Under the pieces are notes generated by a model. It was not told the DNA's origin. It saw nothing but the letters and a program-made list of their open reading frames with translations, and did no database searches. Source: Streptomyces tuirus (lineage in GTDB: Bacteria; Actinomycetota; Actinomycetes; Streptomycetales; Streptomycetaceae). Taken from it: a stretch of DNA of 64,000 nucleotides. The DNA is taken from the NCBI GenBank assembly GCA_018195615.1, contig JAGTPG010000001.1, positions 1,984,501 to 2,048,500 on the forward strand, given 5' to 3'. The position numbers and the translations under genes are program-made. Positions 26,963 to 35,789 of the stretch are shown here, piece after piece (the stretch's first letter is position 1; every line of letters starts with the position of its first letter).

Positions 26963-28297
26963 ATGAGCGCACTTCCGCAGGAGCGTCGTGTCGTCACCGC
27001 CATTCCCGGTCCGAAGTCGCAGGAGCTGCAGGCCCGCCGTACCGCCGCGGTCGCGCAGGGCGTGGGGTCCGTGCTGCCCGTGTTCACGGCGCGTGCGGGT
27101 GGCGGGATCATCGAGGACGTCGACGGGAACCGGCTGATCGACTTCGGGTCCGGTATCGCCGTGACGTCCGTCGGGGCCTCCGCGGAGGCCGTCGTACGGC
27201 GGGCCACCGCGCAGCTGGCCGACTTCACCCACACCTGCTTCATGGTCACGCCCTACGAGGGGTACGTCGAGGTCGCCGAGGCGCTCGCCGAGCTGACCCC
27301 CGGTGACCACGCCAAGAAGAGCGCGCTGTTCAACTCCGGCGCCGAGGCCGTCGAGAACGCCGTCAAGATCGCCCGCGCCCACACCAAGCGGCAGGCCGTC
27401 GTCGTCTTCGACCACGGGTATCACGGGCGGACCAACCTCACCATGGCCCTGACCGCCAAGAACATGCCGTACAAGCACGGCTTCGGGCCGTTCGCGCCCG
27501 AGGTGTACCGCGTGCCGGTCGCCTACGGCTACCGCTGGCCGACCGGACCCGAGAACGCCGGTCCGGAGGCCGCCGCGCAGGCCATCGACCAGATCAGCAA
27601 GCAGGTCGGCGCGGAGAACGTCGCCGCGGTCATCATCGAGCCGGTGCTCGGTGAGGGCGGCTTCATCGAGCCGGCCAAGGGCTTCCTGCCGGCGATCCGC
27701 GAGTTCGCCTCGGACCACGGCATCGTCTTCGTCGCCGACGAGATCCAGTCCGGCTTCTGCCGTACGGGGCAGTGGTTCGCGTGTGAGGACGAGGAGATCG
27801 TCCCGGACCTGATCACCACCGCCAAGGGCATCGCCGGTGGTCTGCCGCTCGCCGCCGTCACGGGGCGTGCCGAGATCATGGACGCCGCGCACGCCGGCGG
27901 CCTGGGTGGTACCTACGGCGGCAACCCGGTCGCCTGCGCGGGCGCCCTGGGCGCGATCGAGACCATGAAGGAGCTCGACCTCAACGCCCGGGCCAAGACC
28001 ATCGAGGCCGTGATGAAGGCGCGCCTGACGGCCATGCAGGAGAAGTTCGACATCATCGGTGACGTCCGCGGCCGCGGCGCGATGATCGCCATCGAGCTGG
28101 TCAAGGACCGTACGACGAAGGAGCCGAACCCGGAGGCGACCGCCGCGCTCGCCAAGGCCTGCCACGCCGAGGGCCTGCTGGTCCTGACCTGTGGCACCTA
28201 CGGCAACGTGCTCCGCTTCCTGCCTCCGCTGGTGATCGGCGAGGACCTGCTGAACGAGGGCCTCGACATCATCGAGCAGGCGTTCGCCCGGATCTGA
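26963..28297 (+). CDS. gabT: 4-aminobutyrate (GABA) aminotransferase
   Basis: 444-aa class III PLP-dependent aminotransferase that converts GABA and 2-oxoglutarate to succinate semialdehyde and glutamate. Family features are FNSGAEAVENAVKIAR, FDHGYHGRTN, IIEPVLGEGGF, FVADEIQSGFCRTG with the PLP-ring Asp, and ITTAKGIAGGLPLAAVTG with the Schiff-base Lys. Length and motifs agree with bacterial GabT. ATG 26963 follows AGGAG by 6 bases. The polyamine transporter, amine oxidase and aldehyde dehydrogenases in the next 12 kb supply GABA from putrescine-type polyamines. Confidence 0.92.
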   Translation: MSALPQERRVVTAIPGPKSQELQARRTAAVAQGVGSVLPVFTARAGGGIIEDVDGNRLIDFGSGIAVTSVGASAEAVVRRATAQLADFTHTCFMVTPYEGYVEVAEALAELTPGDHAKKSALFNSGAEAVENAVKIARAHTKRQAVVVFDHGYHGRTNLTMALTAKNMPYKHGFGPFAPEVYRVPVAYGYRWPTGPENAGPEAAAQAIDQISKQVGAENVAAVIIEPVLGEGGFIEPAKGFLPAIREFASDHGIVFVADEIQSGFCRTGQWFACEDEEIVPDLITTAKGIAGGLPLAAVTGRAEIMDAAHAGGLGGTYGGNPVACAGALGAIETMKELDLNARAKTIEAVMKARLTAMQEKFDIIGDVRGRGAMIAIELVKDRTTKEPNPEATAALAKACHAEGLLVLTCGTYGNVLRFLPPLVIGEDLLNEGLDIIEQAFARI

Positions 28298-28701
28298 CGC
28301 CGTCACCGCGCATCTGAGCCTGCGTCGGGGCAGGTGAGCCGCTCCGGTTCCGCTACCGGGGTGGCGAGCGGCAGAGCGTGTGAAGAAGGTGTGCGAGGTG
28401 GATGACAGGGGGCCCTACGGCCTGTCGTCCGCCCAGACCCTGTCGTAGGTTCTACCCAGATGAGAGATACACCCCGCCCACAGGGGACTGTGGGTGACAT
28501 CAGGCCGGGGCCTCCCCAGCTTCGACCTGGTCGTGCCCTCGCGCACACAACCGGAGCCTGAAGCTCTGGATCTCCTCACCGATCGGACAGTCGCCCGCCC
28601 CAAACCCCCGGGGCGCGCGACGTTCCGGTCCGGTCGGCCGCCTCGGAACCACCCCCCCTGTTCCGGGGCGGCCGACTTCCCCCTTCCCCCGGGCTCCCTG
28701 A
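28298..28701. other. Convergent 404-bp gap with several hairpins, no gene seen
   Basis: Between the 3' ends of gabT and the DinB-like gene. It holds GACAGG/CCTGTC (28404-28409 with 28421-28426) and a perfect seven-base stem CCCACAG-GGGA-CTGTGGG (28477-28494). A weaker GCCGCTC/GAGCGGC pairing spans 28338-28372. These are likely terminators. The gap is long for convergent genes and could hide a small RNA. Small reading frames here have no family features. Confidence 0.4.
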
Positions 28702-29301
28702 TCAGCTGTGATCGGCCTCCCACGCCACGCGTTCCAGCCGGGCCCGGTGCTTCTCCCACCACTCCTGATCGCCTTCCGGCATGGTGTCGGTGGCCTCCCT
28801 CAGCCCGACGCTTCCGTCGATGAGTTCGCGCACGATGTCGGCGTGGCCGGCGTGCCGGTGCGTGTCCGCGGTCACCCGCACCAGGATGTGGTGCAGCGTC
28901 ACCTCCCGGCGCTCCTCGGGCCACCAGGGGACGTGCCCGGTCGCGTCCAGCGGCAGCGTCTCGATCGTGCGGTTCGCGTGCTGCCACGCCCGCCGGTAGA
29001 GCCCGGTGATCTGCTCCCGTGACTCGTCCGCTGTGGCCCACATGTCCGCGTTGGGTTCGGCGTCCTCCGTGTACCACCAGGGCGGCGGTCGCTCGTCGAA
29101 GTACGGCCGTCCGAACGTGTCGCCGAAGTACCCCAGCTCCACGCCGGCGACGTGCTTCACCAGCCCCAGCAGGTTGGTTCCGGTCGGGGTGAAGGGACGG
29201 CGGACGTCGTACTCGGAGAGCCCTTCGAGCTTCCAGAGCAGGGCGTCGCGGGCGTCCTGGAGGTAGCGGAGCAGATCGGCCTTCGGGCCCGGTTCGGTCA
29301 T
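28702..29301 (-). CDS. DinB/DUF664-family protein
   Basis: 199-aa four-helix-bundle protein of the DinB-like (DUF664) superfamily, often metal-binding and in actinobacteria related to mycothiol-dependent enzymes. The expected metal His positions are visible in LLGLVKHVAGVELGYFG and HHILVRVTADTHRHAGHADIVREL. The start is ATG 29301 (MTEPGPKADLLRYLQDARD). It is the downstream gene of a small leftward group with the helical unknown protein, 31 bp away. Substrate unknown. Confidence 0.85.
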   Translation of the reverse strand: MTEPGPKADLLRYLQDARDALLWKLEGLSEYDVRRPFTPTGTNLLGLVKHVAGVELGYFGDTFGRPYFDERPPPWWYTEDAEPNADMWATADESREQITGLYRRAWQHANRTIETLPLDATGHVPWWPEERREVTLHHILVRVTADTHRHAGHADIVRELIDGSVGLREATDTMPEGDQEWWEKHRARLERVAWEADHS

Positions 29302-29332
29302 GCCGGGCAGTCTTGCACCCGGCACTGACAAT

Positions 29333-30436
29333 TCACTCGGGCAGAGCGGGCTCCGGGCGGTGGATGCCGCGCGGGCGGTAGCCCAGGGCGTCGGCGAGAC
29401 CGACGAGATCCGCGAGCAGCCAGATGATGGCGAGCCACATCTCCGTGCCCTGGAGGCCGGGGCGCGGCTGCCCGGGCCCGTGCCGTCGGGTGTGGGGCCG
29501 AAGGCGAAGCCCTGGCCCGCGTGCCAGCGGCGCAGGGCGGCGGTGAGCTGGGCCGCCGCCCAGGAGCGGGCCTCCTCCGCGCGGTGGGTGGTCTGCCGGA
29601 CGCAGAGCCACAGGGGTGGATCACGTCCAGGACGTTGCAGGCGTTCTCCCGCCGGGTGCGAAGTAGCGATGGTCGCGGGCGTGGTCGAGGACCGTGTCGA
29701 TCGCGCGCTCCGCGTACGGCACGGGCAGACCGAACTGGGCGAAGGAGCCGCGGGTGAGGCGGTAGTAGCCGTTGACCATCTGCAGGCGTCCGGCTTCCGG
29801 GGTGGGTGAGCCCCACATGCCGGTCCAGGGGGCGGCGTGCGTGTGCAGCCAGCCGAACAGCGCCTCCAGCGCCCCGGGCGCGGCCGCTTCGGCACCGAGG
29901 CGGCCGTTCCAGTGCGCGGCGGTGGCCCAGGAGTCGACCCAGGCCCCGGCGTGCCAGGCGCGGTCCTGCCAGGGCAGTTCGGTGAGGTGCCGCACCAGCC
30001 GGTCGGCCGTCGTGGTCCGCACCGCGTGGACGGGGTGGGCGAAGGAACTGCCGAGCAGGTCGAGCGCGTAGCCGACGCACAGCACGTGGTAGGCCGAGGC
30101 CCCCTCGTCCGGGATCCCCGCCGGGCCGGGCAGGGGCGGCGTCTCGCCGTACTCGGGGACCAGGCCGGTGGCCGGGTCCTGGAGGGCCCGCAGTCGCTCC
30201 ACGTGCTCGGCGGCGGGCAGGTGGGGCGGCGCCTGGCCGAGCAGCAGATCGGCGATCTCGACGGCGTCACAGTGCGCCCGCACGGTCGGCTCCGCGCCGG
30301 GCCGGTCGACGTACCGGCCGGTGCCCGGCTGCCGACAGCGGTCGAGCAGGTCGGGCGCATGCGCACGGGCGGTGGCGGCGAAGACCGACAGCTCCTCGAC
30401 GAGCACCGACCACTCCTCGACCGCTCGCGGCGTCAC
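29333..30436 (-). CDS. Conserved protein of unknown function, all-helical (three frameshifts)
   Basis: With single-base breaks near 29655, 29612 and 29452 joined, the gene reads as about 368 aa from GTG 30436 (VTPRAVEEWSVLVEELS) to ALPE. The sequence is rich in helices with spaced aromatic motifs (AWHAGAWVDSWATAAHWNG, MVNGYYRLTRGSFAQFGL, ENACNVLDVIHPLWLCVRQT). This recalls alpha/alpha-toroid folds (six-hairpin glycosidase or terpenoid-cyclase type), but I do not recognise the family and assign no reaction. The break at 29612 turns an expected C5 run into C4 before TGTGG, exactly as in the GH3 gene. No strong ribosome site, so the start is uncertain. Confidence 0.5.
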
Positions 30437-30451
30437 GTCACGGCTCGCGCC

Positions 30452-30548
30452 CCCACGAGACTCGCCGCGGTCGTGGACGGCCCTCTCCGCCTGGCCCGGC
30501 ACCACCTCACCCGCCGCGCCCCACGAGACTCACCGCGGGGGTGGACGA
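30452..30548. repeat. Imperfect 29-bp direct repeat pair
   Basis: CCCACGAGACTCGCCGCGG... at 30452-30480 recurs with about three mismatches at 30520-30548, 68 bp away. Both lie between the unknown helical gene and the acetyltransferase gene and may belong to the control region of the former. Confidence 0.55.
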
Positions 30549-31276
30549 CGGCATCGGCTGGGGGCCGGGCCGTCCCGTGCTCGTCGGGGCGGGGTCGCCG
30601 TCGAGCCCCTGGGCATCGCGTGGTGCCTCACCGCCCGATGTCGCACCACGCGATGCCTCACCGCCCGAGACCTCCGCGCGTTCTGCCACGCCGCGGGTTC
30701 CCTGCGGTCGCGGATCCGGCGGGCCGGGTTGCCGGCTGCCACCGTCCACGCCGGCAGGTCCTTCGTCACCACCGCCCCCGCCCCGATGACGCAGTGGTCC
30801 CCGATCGTGACACCGTCCACCACGACCACGTGCGAGCCGATCCACACGTCGTCGCCGACCGTGATCCCGCGGCTGGTGACCGGCTGCTGATGGACCGGCA
30901 GCTCGGGCGCGGTCCCGTGGTTGAAGCCGAGCAGCGAACTGTGGGCGCCGATCCGCACCCCGTCCCCGAGGGTGACGGTGCCGCGCACCACCGTGAAGGG
31001 GTTGATCGTGCAGTCGGCGCCCGTGCGTATGTCCCCCGTCACGTAGGCATGGGCCGCGATGTACGAACGGTCGCCCAGGTGCAGGGCGTCCGGGTACACC
31101 GCCGCCGTCTCCGCGACGAAGCAGTTCTCACCGAGTCGTACCGAACCAGAACCGGCACCCGCGAGCAGCCCCTTCTGCCGCTGTTCCTGCGCCGCGCGCC
31201 GCGTGTCCGAGGCCTGCTCGGCGAAGAGCCACGGGCAGTGGCCGAAGAGGCCGTCGTCGTTTTCCGGGTGGTTCAC
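30530..31276 (-). CDS. Hexapeptide-repeat O-acetyltransferase (maltose/galactoside acetyltransferase type)
   Basis: About 248 aa left-handed beta-helix acyltransferase. Hexapeptide turns are visible from VRLGENCFVAETAAVYPDA through GDIRTGADCTINPFTVVRG and TLGDGVRIGAHSSLLGFNHG to VGDDVWIGSHVVVVDGVTIG and GAGAVVTKDLPAWTVAAGNPARRI, the classical end of the CysE/LacA/NodL fold. The His in GFNHG is the likely catalytic residue; acetyl-CoA is the donor. GTG 31276 has GGAGG six bases upstream. The last 45 residues are a basic low-complexity stretch (RAVRHRVVRHRAVRHH) read through a repeat-rich region; a missing base there is possible and the true C-terminus is uncertain. Confidence 0.75.
   Translation of the reverse strand: MNHPENDDGLFGHCPWLFAEQASDTRRAAQEQRQKGLLAGAGSGSVRLGENCFVAETAAVYPDALHLGDRSYIAAHAYVTGDIRTGADCTINPFTVVRGTVTLGDGVRIGAHSSLLGFNHGTAPELPVHQQPVTSRGITVGDDVWIGSHVVVVDGVTIGDHCVIGAGAVVTKDLPAWTVAAGNPARRIRDRREPAAWQNARRSRAVRHRVVRHRAVRHHAMPRGSTATPPRRARDGPAPSRCRRPPPR
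30613..30656. repeat. 14-bp inverted repeat with embedded direct repeat
   Basis: GCATCGCGTGGTGC (30613-30626) is a perfect inverted repeat of 30643-30656, with a 16-base loop. The sequence CCTCACCGCCCGA follows each arm as a direct repeat. It lies in the 3' part of the acetyltransferase reading frame and could be its terminator if that gene ends earlier than drawn. Confidence 0.7.
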
Positions 31277-31332
31277 GTGATCCTCCGCAGGGTCCGCGAG
31301 TGCACGTCTGTGCTCGTGCCAAGCTGTGCCCC

Positions 31333-32040
31333 ATGCCGATCCCCGCGAACCAGGAACGCGACAAGACCACCGCGCGGGACAGGAGCACGCCGTCACACCC
31401 AGGCCTCCTCGCCCTCCTGGTCGGCCTCCCGGCCCTCCTCTTCGCCCTGATCACGTGGCAGGTGGTCGTGAACGGTCCGCTCGTGGCGGCCGACGAGCGC
31501 CTCAGCCGCGTCCTGATCAACCCCGACCGCTGCTCCGAACTCCTCGCCGACCTCGGCAACGTCCAGGTCGCGGTCCCGGTCCTCGCCGTCGCCCTCGGAC
31601 ACGTCGCGCTGCGCACCCGCCGTACGGCCCGCTGGTGGCTGCCCCTCGCAGCCGCGGCACTCCTCATGGCCCTGGTTCCGGCGCTGGTCATCCCGCTCAA
31701 GGACGTCACGGACCGCCCGGGCACCCCGGCCGTTCCGCCAGGCACCGGCTACTACCCCTCGGGCCACACCGCCACGGCCGCCGTCGCCTACGGCAGCGCG
31801 ACCCTGCTCCTGCTCCCCCTCCTGCGCACGGCCCTGGCCCGCCGCGCCCTCGTCGCCCTCTGCGTCGCGCTCGTGCTGGGCGTCGGCTTCGGACTGGTCC
31901 GCCGTGGCTACCACTGGCCGCTGGACGTGGTGGCCAGCTGCTGTCTGTGCGCCGTGCTGTTGTCGTCCCTATGGCTGTTCCTCAGGCGGACGTCGCCCCC
32001 CGCACCGCCCCGGCAGGGACCTGGTCGTCCAGGGACCTAG
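31333..32040 (+). CDS. PAP2-family membrane phosphatase
   Basis: 235-aa type 2 phosphatidic-acid-phosphatase family protein with about six membrane helices. The three catalytic motifs are KDVTDRP (motif 1), YYPSGHTA (motif 2, His) and RRGYHWPLDV (motif 3, His and Asp). It probably removes phosphate from a lipid such as phosphatidate, diacylglycerol pyrophosphate or undecaprenyl pyrophosphate at the outer membrane face. ATG 31333. It is divergent from the acetyltransferase with a 56-bp spacer, and its stop overlaps the stop of the convergent downstream gene by three bases. Confidence 0.9.
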   Translation: MPIPANQERDKTTARDRSTPSHPGLLALLVGLPALLFALITWQVVVNGPLVAADERLSRVLINPDRCSELLADLGNVQVAVPVLAVALGHVALRTRRTARWWLPLAAAALLMALVPALVIPLKDVTDRPGTPAVPPGTGYYPSGHTATAAVAYGSATLLLLPLLRTALARRALVALCVALVLGVGFGLVRRGYHWPLDVVASCCLCAVLLSSLWLFLRRTSPPAPPRQGPGRPGT

Positions 32041-32492
32041 TCGTCGTCCTCCGTCGCCAGCCCCGCCGCCGCCTCGTGCATCGCCAGCTCCAGCAGGGCC
32101 GGGTCCGTCAGCGTGCCCGAGCCGTCCGGGGGAACGAGCCAGCGGACGCCGCCGGGTGAGGCACGGCCGGGATACGGCACGACGATCCAGGTGCCCGCGC
32201 CCGCCGTGCGGATGCCCGTGCCGAGCCAGCCGGCCGCGGTGCCCGGCGGCACGAAGAACCCCACCCGCGCGTCACCGAAGTCGACGAGCACGGGGCCCGG
32301 CCGGCCGAGGACGCGGGTGAGTACGTCGAGCGTGGCGTAACCGAGCTCGGCGGGCAGGATGAGCACGTCCCAGGCGCTGCCGGCGGGCAGCAGCGTGACC
32401 CCGAGCGGGTTGCGTTCCCATTCCCGGCGGCAGGCCTCGGGATCGGGTGCGACGGATGCCAGCCACTCGATCGCCGTCTTCGCCCCAGTCAT
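32037..32492 (-). CDS. Conserved hypothetical protein (actinobacterial, 151 aa)
   Basis: Starts MTGAKTAIEWLASVAPDPEA and ends in an acidic tail (LATEDDD). The N-terminal 50 residues resemble the start of small Streptomyces proteins related to the primase-polymerase-like (prim-pol) N-terminal fold, with WERNPLGVTLLPAGSAWDVL. No catalytic motif can be named. It is preceded by an AAGGGGG site and ends within the stop of the convergent PAP2 gene. Confidence 0.65.
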   Translation of the reverse strand: MTGAKTAIEWLASVAPDPEACRREWERNPLGVTLLPAGSAWDVLILPAELGYATLDVLTRVLGRPGPVLVDFGDARVGFFVPPGTAAGWLGTGIRTAGAGTWIVVPYPGRASPGGVRWLVPPDGSGTLTDPALLELAMHEAAAGLATEDDD

Positions 32493-32621
32493 AGGAGGGC
32501 CCCCTTCTCTCTCGTGCGTTGCGCGGACGCACAGCGCGTCACGAGGGAGAGGGAGGTCTCCTGGTGGTCATTACGCGGGTTCCGGCCCACGTTGGAGTGA
32601 ACCGGCTCACACTCTCGTACG

Positions 32622-34040
32622 TCAGCTGTCGAAGCCGAGGCCCAGTTTGTCCATCGTCCGCAGCCACAGGTTGCGGCGTCCGCCCTGGGCGTCCGCGCGG
32701 GCCAGCGACCACTTGGTGAGGGCGATGCCGGTCCAGGCGAACGGCTCGGGCGGGAAGGGCAGGGGCTTTTTGCGGACCATCTCCAGTTCCGTGCGCTCCG
32801 TGCGCTCCCCCGCCAGCAGGTCCAGCATCACCTCGGCGCCGAAGCGGGTGGCGCCGACTCCGAGGCCGGTGTACCCGGCCGCGTAGGCCACCTTGCTCTG
32901 GTGGGCGGTGCCGAAGAACGCCGAGAAGCGGGAGCAGGTGTCGATCGCGCCGCCCCAGGCGTGACTGAAGCGGACGCCCTCCAGCTGCGGGAAGCAGGTG
33001 AAGAAGTGCCCGGCGAGCTTGGCGTAGGTCTCCGGGCGGTCGTCGTACTCGGCGCGGACCCGGCCGCCGTAGGGGTAGATCGCGTCGTAACCGCCCCAGA
33101 GGACGCGGTTGTCGGCGGACAGGCGGAAGTAGTGGAACTGGTTGGCGCTGTCGCCGAGGCCCTGGCGGTTCTTCCAGCCGATCGACTCCAGCTGCCCGTC
33201 GGTGAGCGGCTCGGTCATGAGCGCGTAGTCGTAGACGGGGACGGTGTACGAGCGGACGCGTCGGACCAGGTTCGGGAAGATGTTGGTGCCGAGGGCGACC
33301 TGGCGGGCGCGGACCCGGCCGTAGGGGGTGCGTACGGCCATGCCGGGGCCGTAGGGCTTCAGCGTCAGCGCGGGGGTGTGTTCGTAGACGCGGACTCCCA
33401 GCTGCACGCACGCCCGTTTCAGGCCCCAGGCCAGCTTCGCCGGGTGCAGCATCGCCACGCCTGCGCGGTCCCACAGGCCCGCCTGGAAGGTCGGTGAGTT
33501 CACCTGTTCCCGGACCGCATCGGCGTCCAGGAACTCGACGCCTTCGGCGAGCCCCCGGCGCGCCGTCTCCTCGTGCCAGGCACGCAGTTCCGCCGCCTGG
33601 TACGGCTCGGTGGCGACGTCGATCTCGCCGGTGCGTTCGAAGTCGCAGTCGATGGAGTGCCGGGCGACCGCCGCCTCGATCGCGTCGAGGTTGCGGACGC
33701 CCAGCTCCTGGAGCTTGTGGATCTCCTGTGGCCAGCGGGCGAGGCCGTTGGGCAGGCCGTGGGTGAGGGAGGCGGCGCAGAATCCGCCGTTGCGGCCGGA
33801 GGCGGCCCAGCCCGCCTCGCGGCCCTCCACCAGCACCACGTCCCGTCCCGGGTCGCGTTCCTTGGCGATCAGCGCGGTCCACAGTCCGCTGTAGCCGCCC
33901 CCGACGACCAGCAGGTCGCAGGTCTCGGAGGTGGTGAGGGCGGGTTCGGGACGGGGCCGGCCGGCGTCGTCCAGCCAGTACGGGACCGGCTGGGCGTCGG
34001 AAAGCGAACGGGTCCACTGATTCATGGCGCTCGGGGCCAT
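32622..34040 (-). CDS. FAD-dependent amine oxidoreductase, PuuB-like
   Basis: 472-aa DAO-fold flavoprotein. The dinucleotide-binding motif is LLVVGGGYSGLWTALIAKE near residue 45; GREAGWAASGRNGGFC follows as in gamma-glutamylputrescine oxidase, and the C-terminal FAD segment reads AYAAGYTGLGVGATRFG. The family oxidises amines to aldehydes with release of ammonia and H2O2. Being the last gene of a Pot-type transporter cluster next to an aminobutyraldehyde-type dehydrogenase, it probably acts on (gamma-glutamyl-)polyamines. ATG 34040 has GGGAG eight bases upstream. It lies 18 bp after potC, so it is co-transcribed. Confidence 0.85.
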   Translation of the reverse strand: MAPSAMNQWTRSLSDAQPVPYWLDDAGRPRPEPALTTSETCDLLVVGGGYSGLWTALIAKERDPGRDVVLVEGREAGWAASGRNGGFCAASLTHGLPNGLARWPQEIHKLQELGVRNLDAIEAAVARHSIDCDFERTGEIDVATEPYQAAELRAWHEETARRGLAEGVEFLDADAVREQVNSPTFQAGLWDRAGVAMLHPAKLAWGLKRACVQLGVRVYEHTPALTLKPYGPGMAVRTPYGRVRARQVALGTNIFPNLVRRVRSYTVPVYDYALMTEPLTDGQLESIGWKNRQGLGDSANQFHYFRLSADNRVLWGGYDAIYPYGGRVRAEYDDRPETYAKLAGHFFTCFPQLEGVRFSHAWGGAIDTCSRFSAFFGTAHQSKVAYAAGYTGLGVGATRFGAEVMLDLLAGERTERTELEMVRKKPLPFPPEPFAWTGIALTKWSLARADAQGGRRNLWLRTMDKLGLGFDS

Positions 34041-34058
34041 GATTTCAACTCCCTACGG

Positions 34059-34859
34059 TCATGCCTTTTGTCTGTTGCGGCGATTACCGACGGCCATGGA
34101 AGCCAATACGAACAGTACGGCGACGACGAACATGGCCGTGCCGATGACATTGATCTGTACGGGCGTTCCGCGCTGCGCCGAGCCCCATACGAACATGGGG
34201 AACGTGACGGTCGAGCCGGCGTTGAAATTGGTGATGATGAAATCGTCGAAGGAGAGGGCGAAGGCGAGCATGGCACCCGCCGCGATTCCGGGGGCGGCTA
34301 TCGGCAGGGTGACGCGGAAGAAGGTCTGGAACGGGCCGGCGTACAGGTCCCGCGCCGCCTCCTCCAGTTTTGGATCCATCGACATCACACGTGCTTTGAC
34401 GGCCGTGACCACGAAACTCAGGCAGAACATGATGTGCGCGATCAGGATCGTCCAGAAACCCAGCTGGGCGCCCATGTTCAGGAACAGGGTGAGCAGCGAG
34501 GCGGCCATGACGACCTCGGGCATCGCCATCGGCAGGAAGATCAGCGAGTTCACGGCGCCACGGGCGCGGAAGCGGTAGCGGACCAGGGCGAAGGCGATCA
34601 GCGTGCCGAGGAGCGTGGCCCCGAGTGTCGCCCAGAACGCGATCTGGAGGCTGACCGACAGCGAGCCGCACAGATCCGAGACGCCGCACGGGTCCTTCCA
34701 GGCGTCCAGGGAGAACTGCTGCCATTCGTAGTTGAAGCGCCCCTTCGGTTTGTTGAAGGAGAACACCGTGACGATGATGTTCGGCAGGAGGAGATAGCCG
34801 AGGGTCAGCAGTCCGGCGAGGACGACGAGATTTCTTTTCAGCCAGTTGACGAAGGGCAT
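34059..34859 (-). CDS. potC: Polyamine ABC transporter permease PotC
   Basis: 266-aa inner-membrane permease with six helices, MetI-like fold. The EAA loop reads EEAARDLYAGPFQTFFRVTLP. The N-terminal segment TVFSFNKPKGRFNYEWQQFS is typical of PotC. It pairs with PotB to form the channel driven by PotA. It starts one base after the PotB stop region and is part of the potD-potA-potB-potC-oxidase unit. Confidence 0.9.
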   Translation of the reverse strand: MPFVNWLKRNLVVLAGLLTLGYLLLPNIIVTVFSFNKPKGRFNYEWQQFSLDAWKDPCGVSDLCGSLSVSLQIAFWATLGATLLGTLIAFALVRYRFRARGAVNSLIFLPMAMPEVVMAASLLTLFLNMGAQLGFWTILIAHIMFCLSFVVTAVKARVMSMDPKLEEAARDLYAGPFQTFFRVTLPIAAPGIAAGAMLAFALSFDDFIITNFNAGSTVTFPMFVWGSAQRGTPVQINVIGTAMFVVAVLFVLASMAVGNRRNRQKA

Positions 34860-35789
34860 TTAGACCAGATCCTCCGTCCCGGACCTGCGGATGTAGAGGG
34901 TGACCATGAGCAGAATGGCCGCCATGAGGATGAAGGAGAGCGCCGCGGCCGTCGGATAGTCGAGCACTCTCAGGAACTGTGTCTGGATGACGTTGCCGAC
35001 CATGCGGGTGTCGGTGGAGCCGAGGAGATCGGCGTTGACGTAGTCGCCGGCCGCCGGGATGAAGGTCAGCAGCGTGCCGGAGACGACACCAGGCATCGAC
35101 AGCGGGAAGGTGACCTTGCGGAAGGTCGTCCAGGGTCGCGCGTACAGGTCCCCGGCGGCCTCGTGGAGCCGGCCGTCGATGCGCTCCAGCGAGGTGTAGA
35201 GCGGCAGGATCATGAACGGCAGGAAGTTGTACGTGAGTCCGCAGACCACGGCGAGCGGGGTGGCGAGAACGCGGTCGCCGGCGGTCCAGCCGAGCCAGTT
35301 GGTGACGTCCAGGACGTGCAGCGTGTTGAGGGCGCCGACGACCGGGCCGCCGTCCGCGAGGATCGTCTTCCAGGCCAGGGTGCGGATCAGGAAGCTGGTG
35401 AAGAAGGGCGCGATCACCAGGATCATGATCAGGTTCCGCCAGCGGCCCGCGCGGAACGCGATCAGATAGGCGAGCGGGTAGCCGAGCAGCAGGCACAGGA
35501 TCGTGGCGGTGCCCGCGTAGAGCACCGACCGGACGAACTGCGGCCAGTACGCGGACAGCGCGTCCCAGTACGCGGCGAAGTGCCAGGTGACCTTGTAGCC
35601 CTCCTCCAGGGAGCCCGTCTGCACGGACGTGGAGGCCTGGTAGATCATCGGCAGCGCGAAGAAGACGATCAGCCAGAGGATGCCCGGGAGCAGCAGCCAG
35701 TACGGCGTCCAGCGGCCCCGGCGCTTCGGGGGCCTCGGATCGGGGGCTTGTGGCGCGAGCGGCGGTGGCGCCTCGGTGAGTGTCGACAT
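34860..35789 (-). CDS. potB: Polyamine ABC transporter permease PotB
   Basis: 309-aa permease with a proline-rich cytoplasmic N-terminus and six helices (first: YWLLLPGILWLIVFFALPMIY). The EAA loop reads LHEAAGDLYARPWTTFRKVTFP, and the late motif PAAGDYVNADLLGS is shared by PotB proteins. ATG 35789 overlaps the PotA stop by one base (TGATG), giving translational coupling. Confidence 0.9.
   Translation of the reverse strand: MSTLTEAPPPLAPQAPDPRPPKRRGRWTPYWLLLPGILWLIVFFALPMIYQASTSVQTGSLEEGYKVTWHFAAYWDALSAYWPQFVRSVLYAGTATILCLLLGYPLAYLIAFRAGRWRNLIMILVIAPFFTSFLIRTLAWKTILADGGPVVGALNTLHVLDVTNWLGWTAGDRVLATPLAVVCGLTYNFLPFMILPLYTSLERIDGRLHEAAGDLYARPWTTFRKVTFPLSMPGVVSGTLLTFIPAAGDYVNADLLGSTDTRMVGNVIQTQFLRVLDYPTAAALSFILMAAILLMVTLYIRRSGTEDLV

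Noticed and set aside
28303..28548. Small leftward gene in the gap after gabT (81 residues)
   Set aside because: Composition is low-complexity, there is no ribosome site, and it overlaps terminator-like hairpins.
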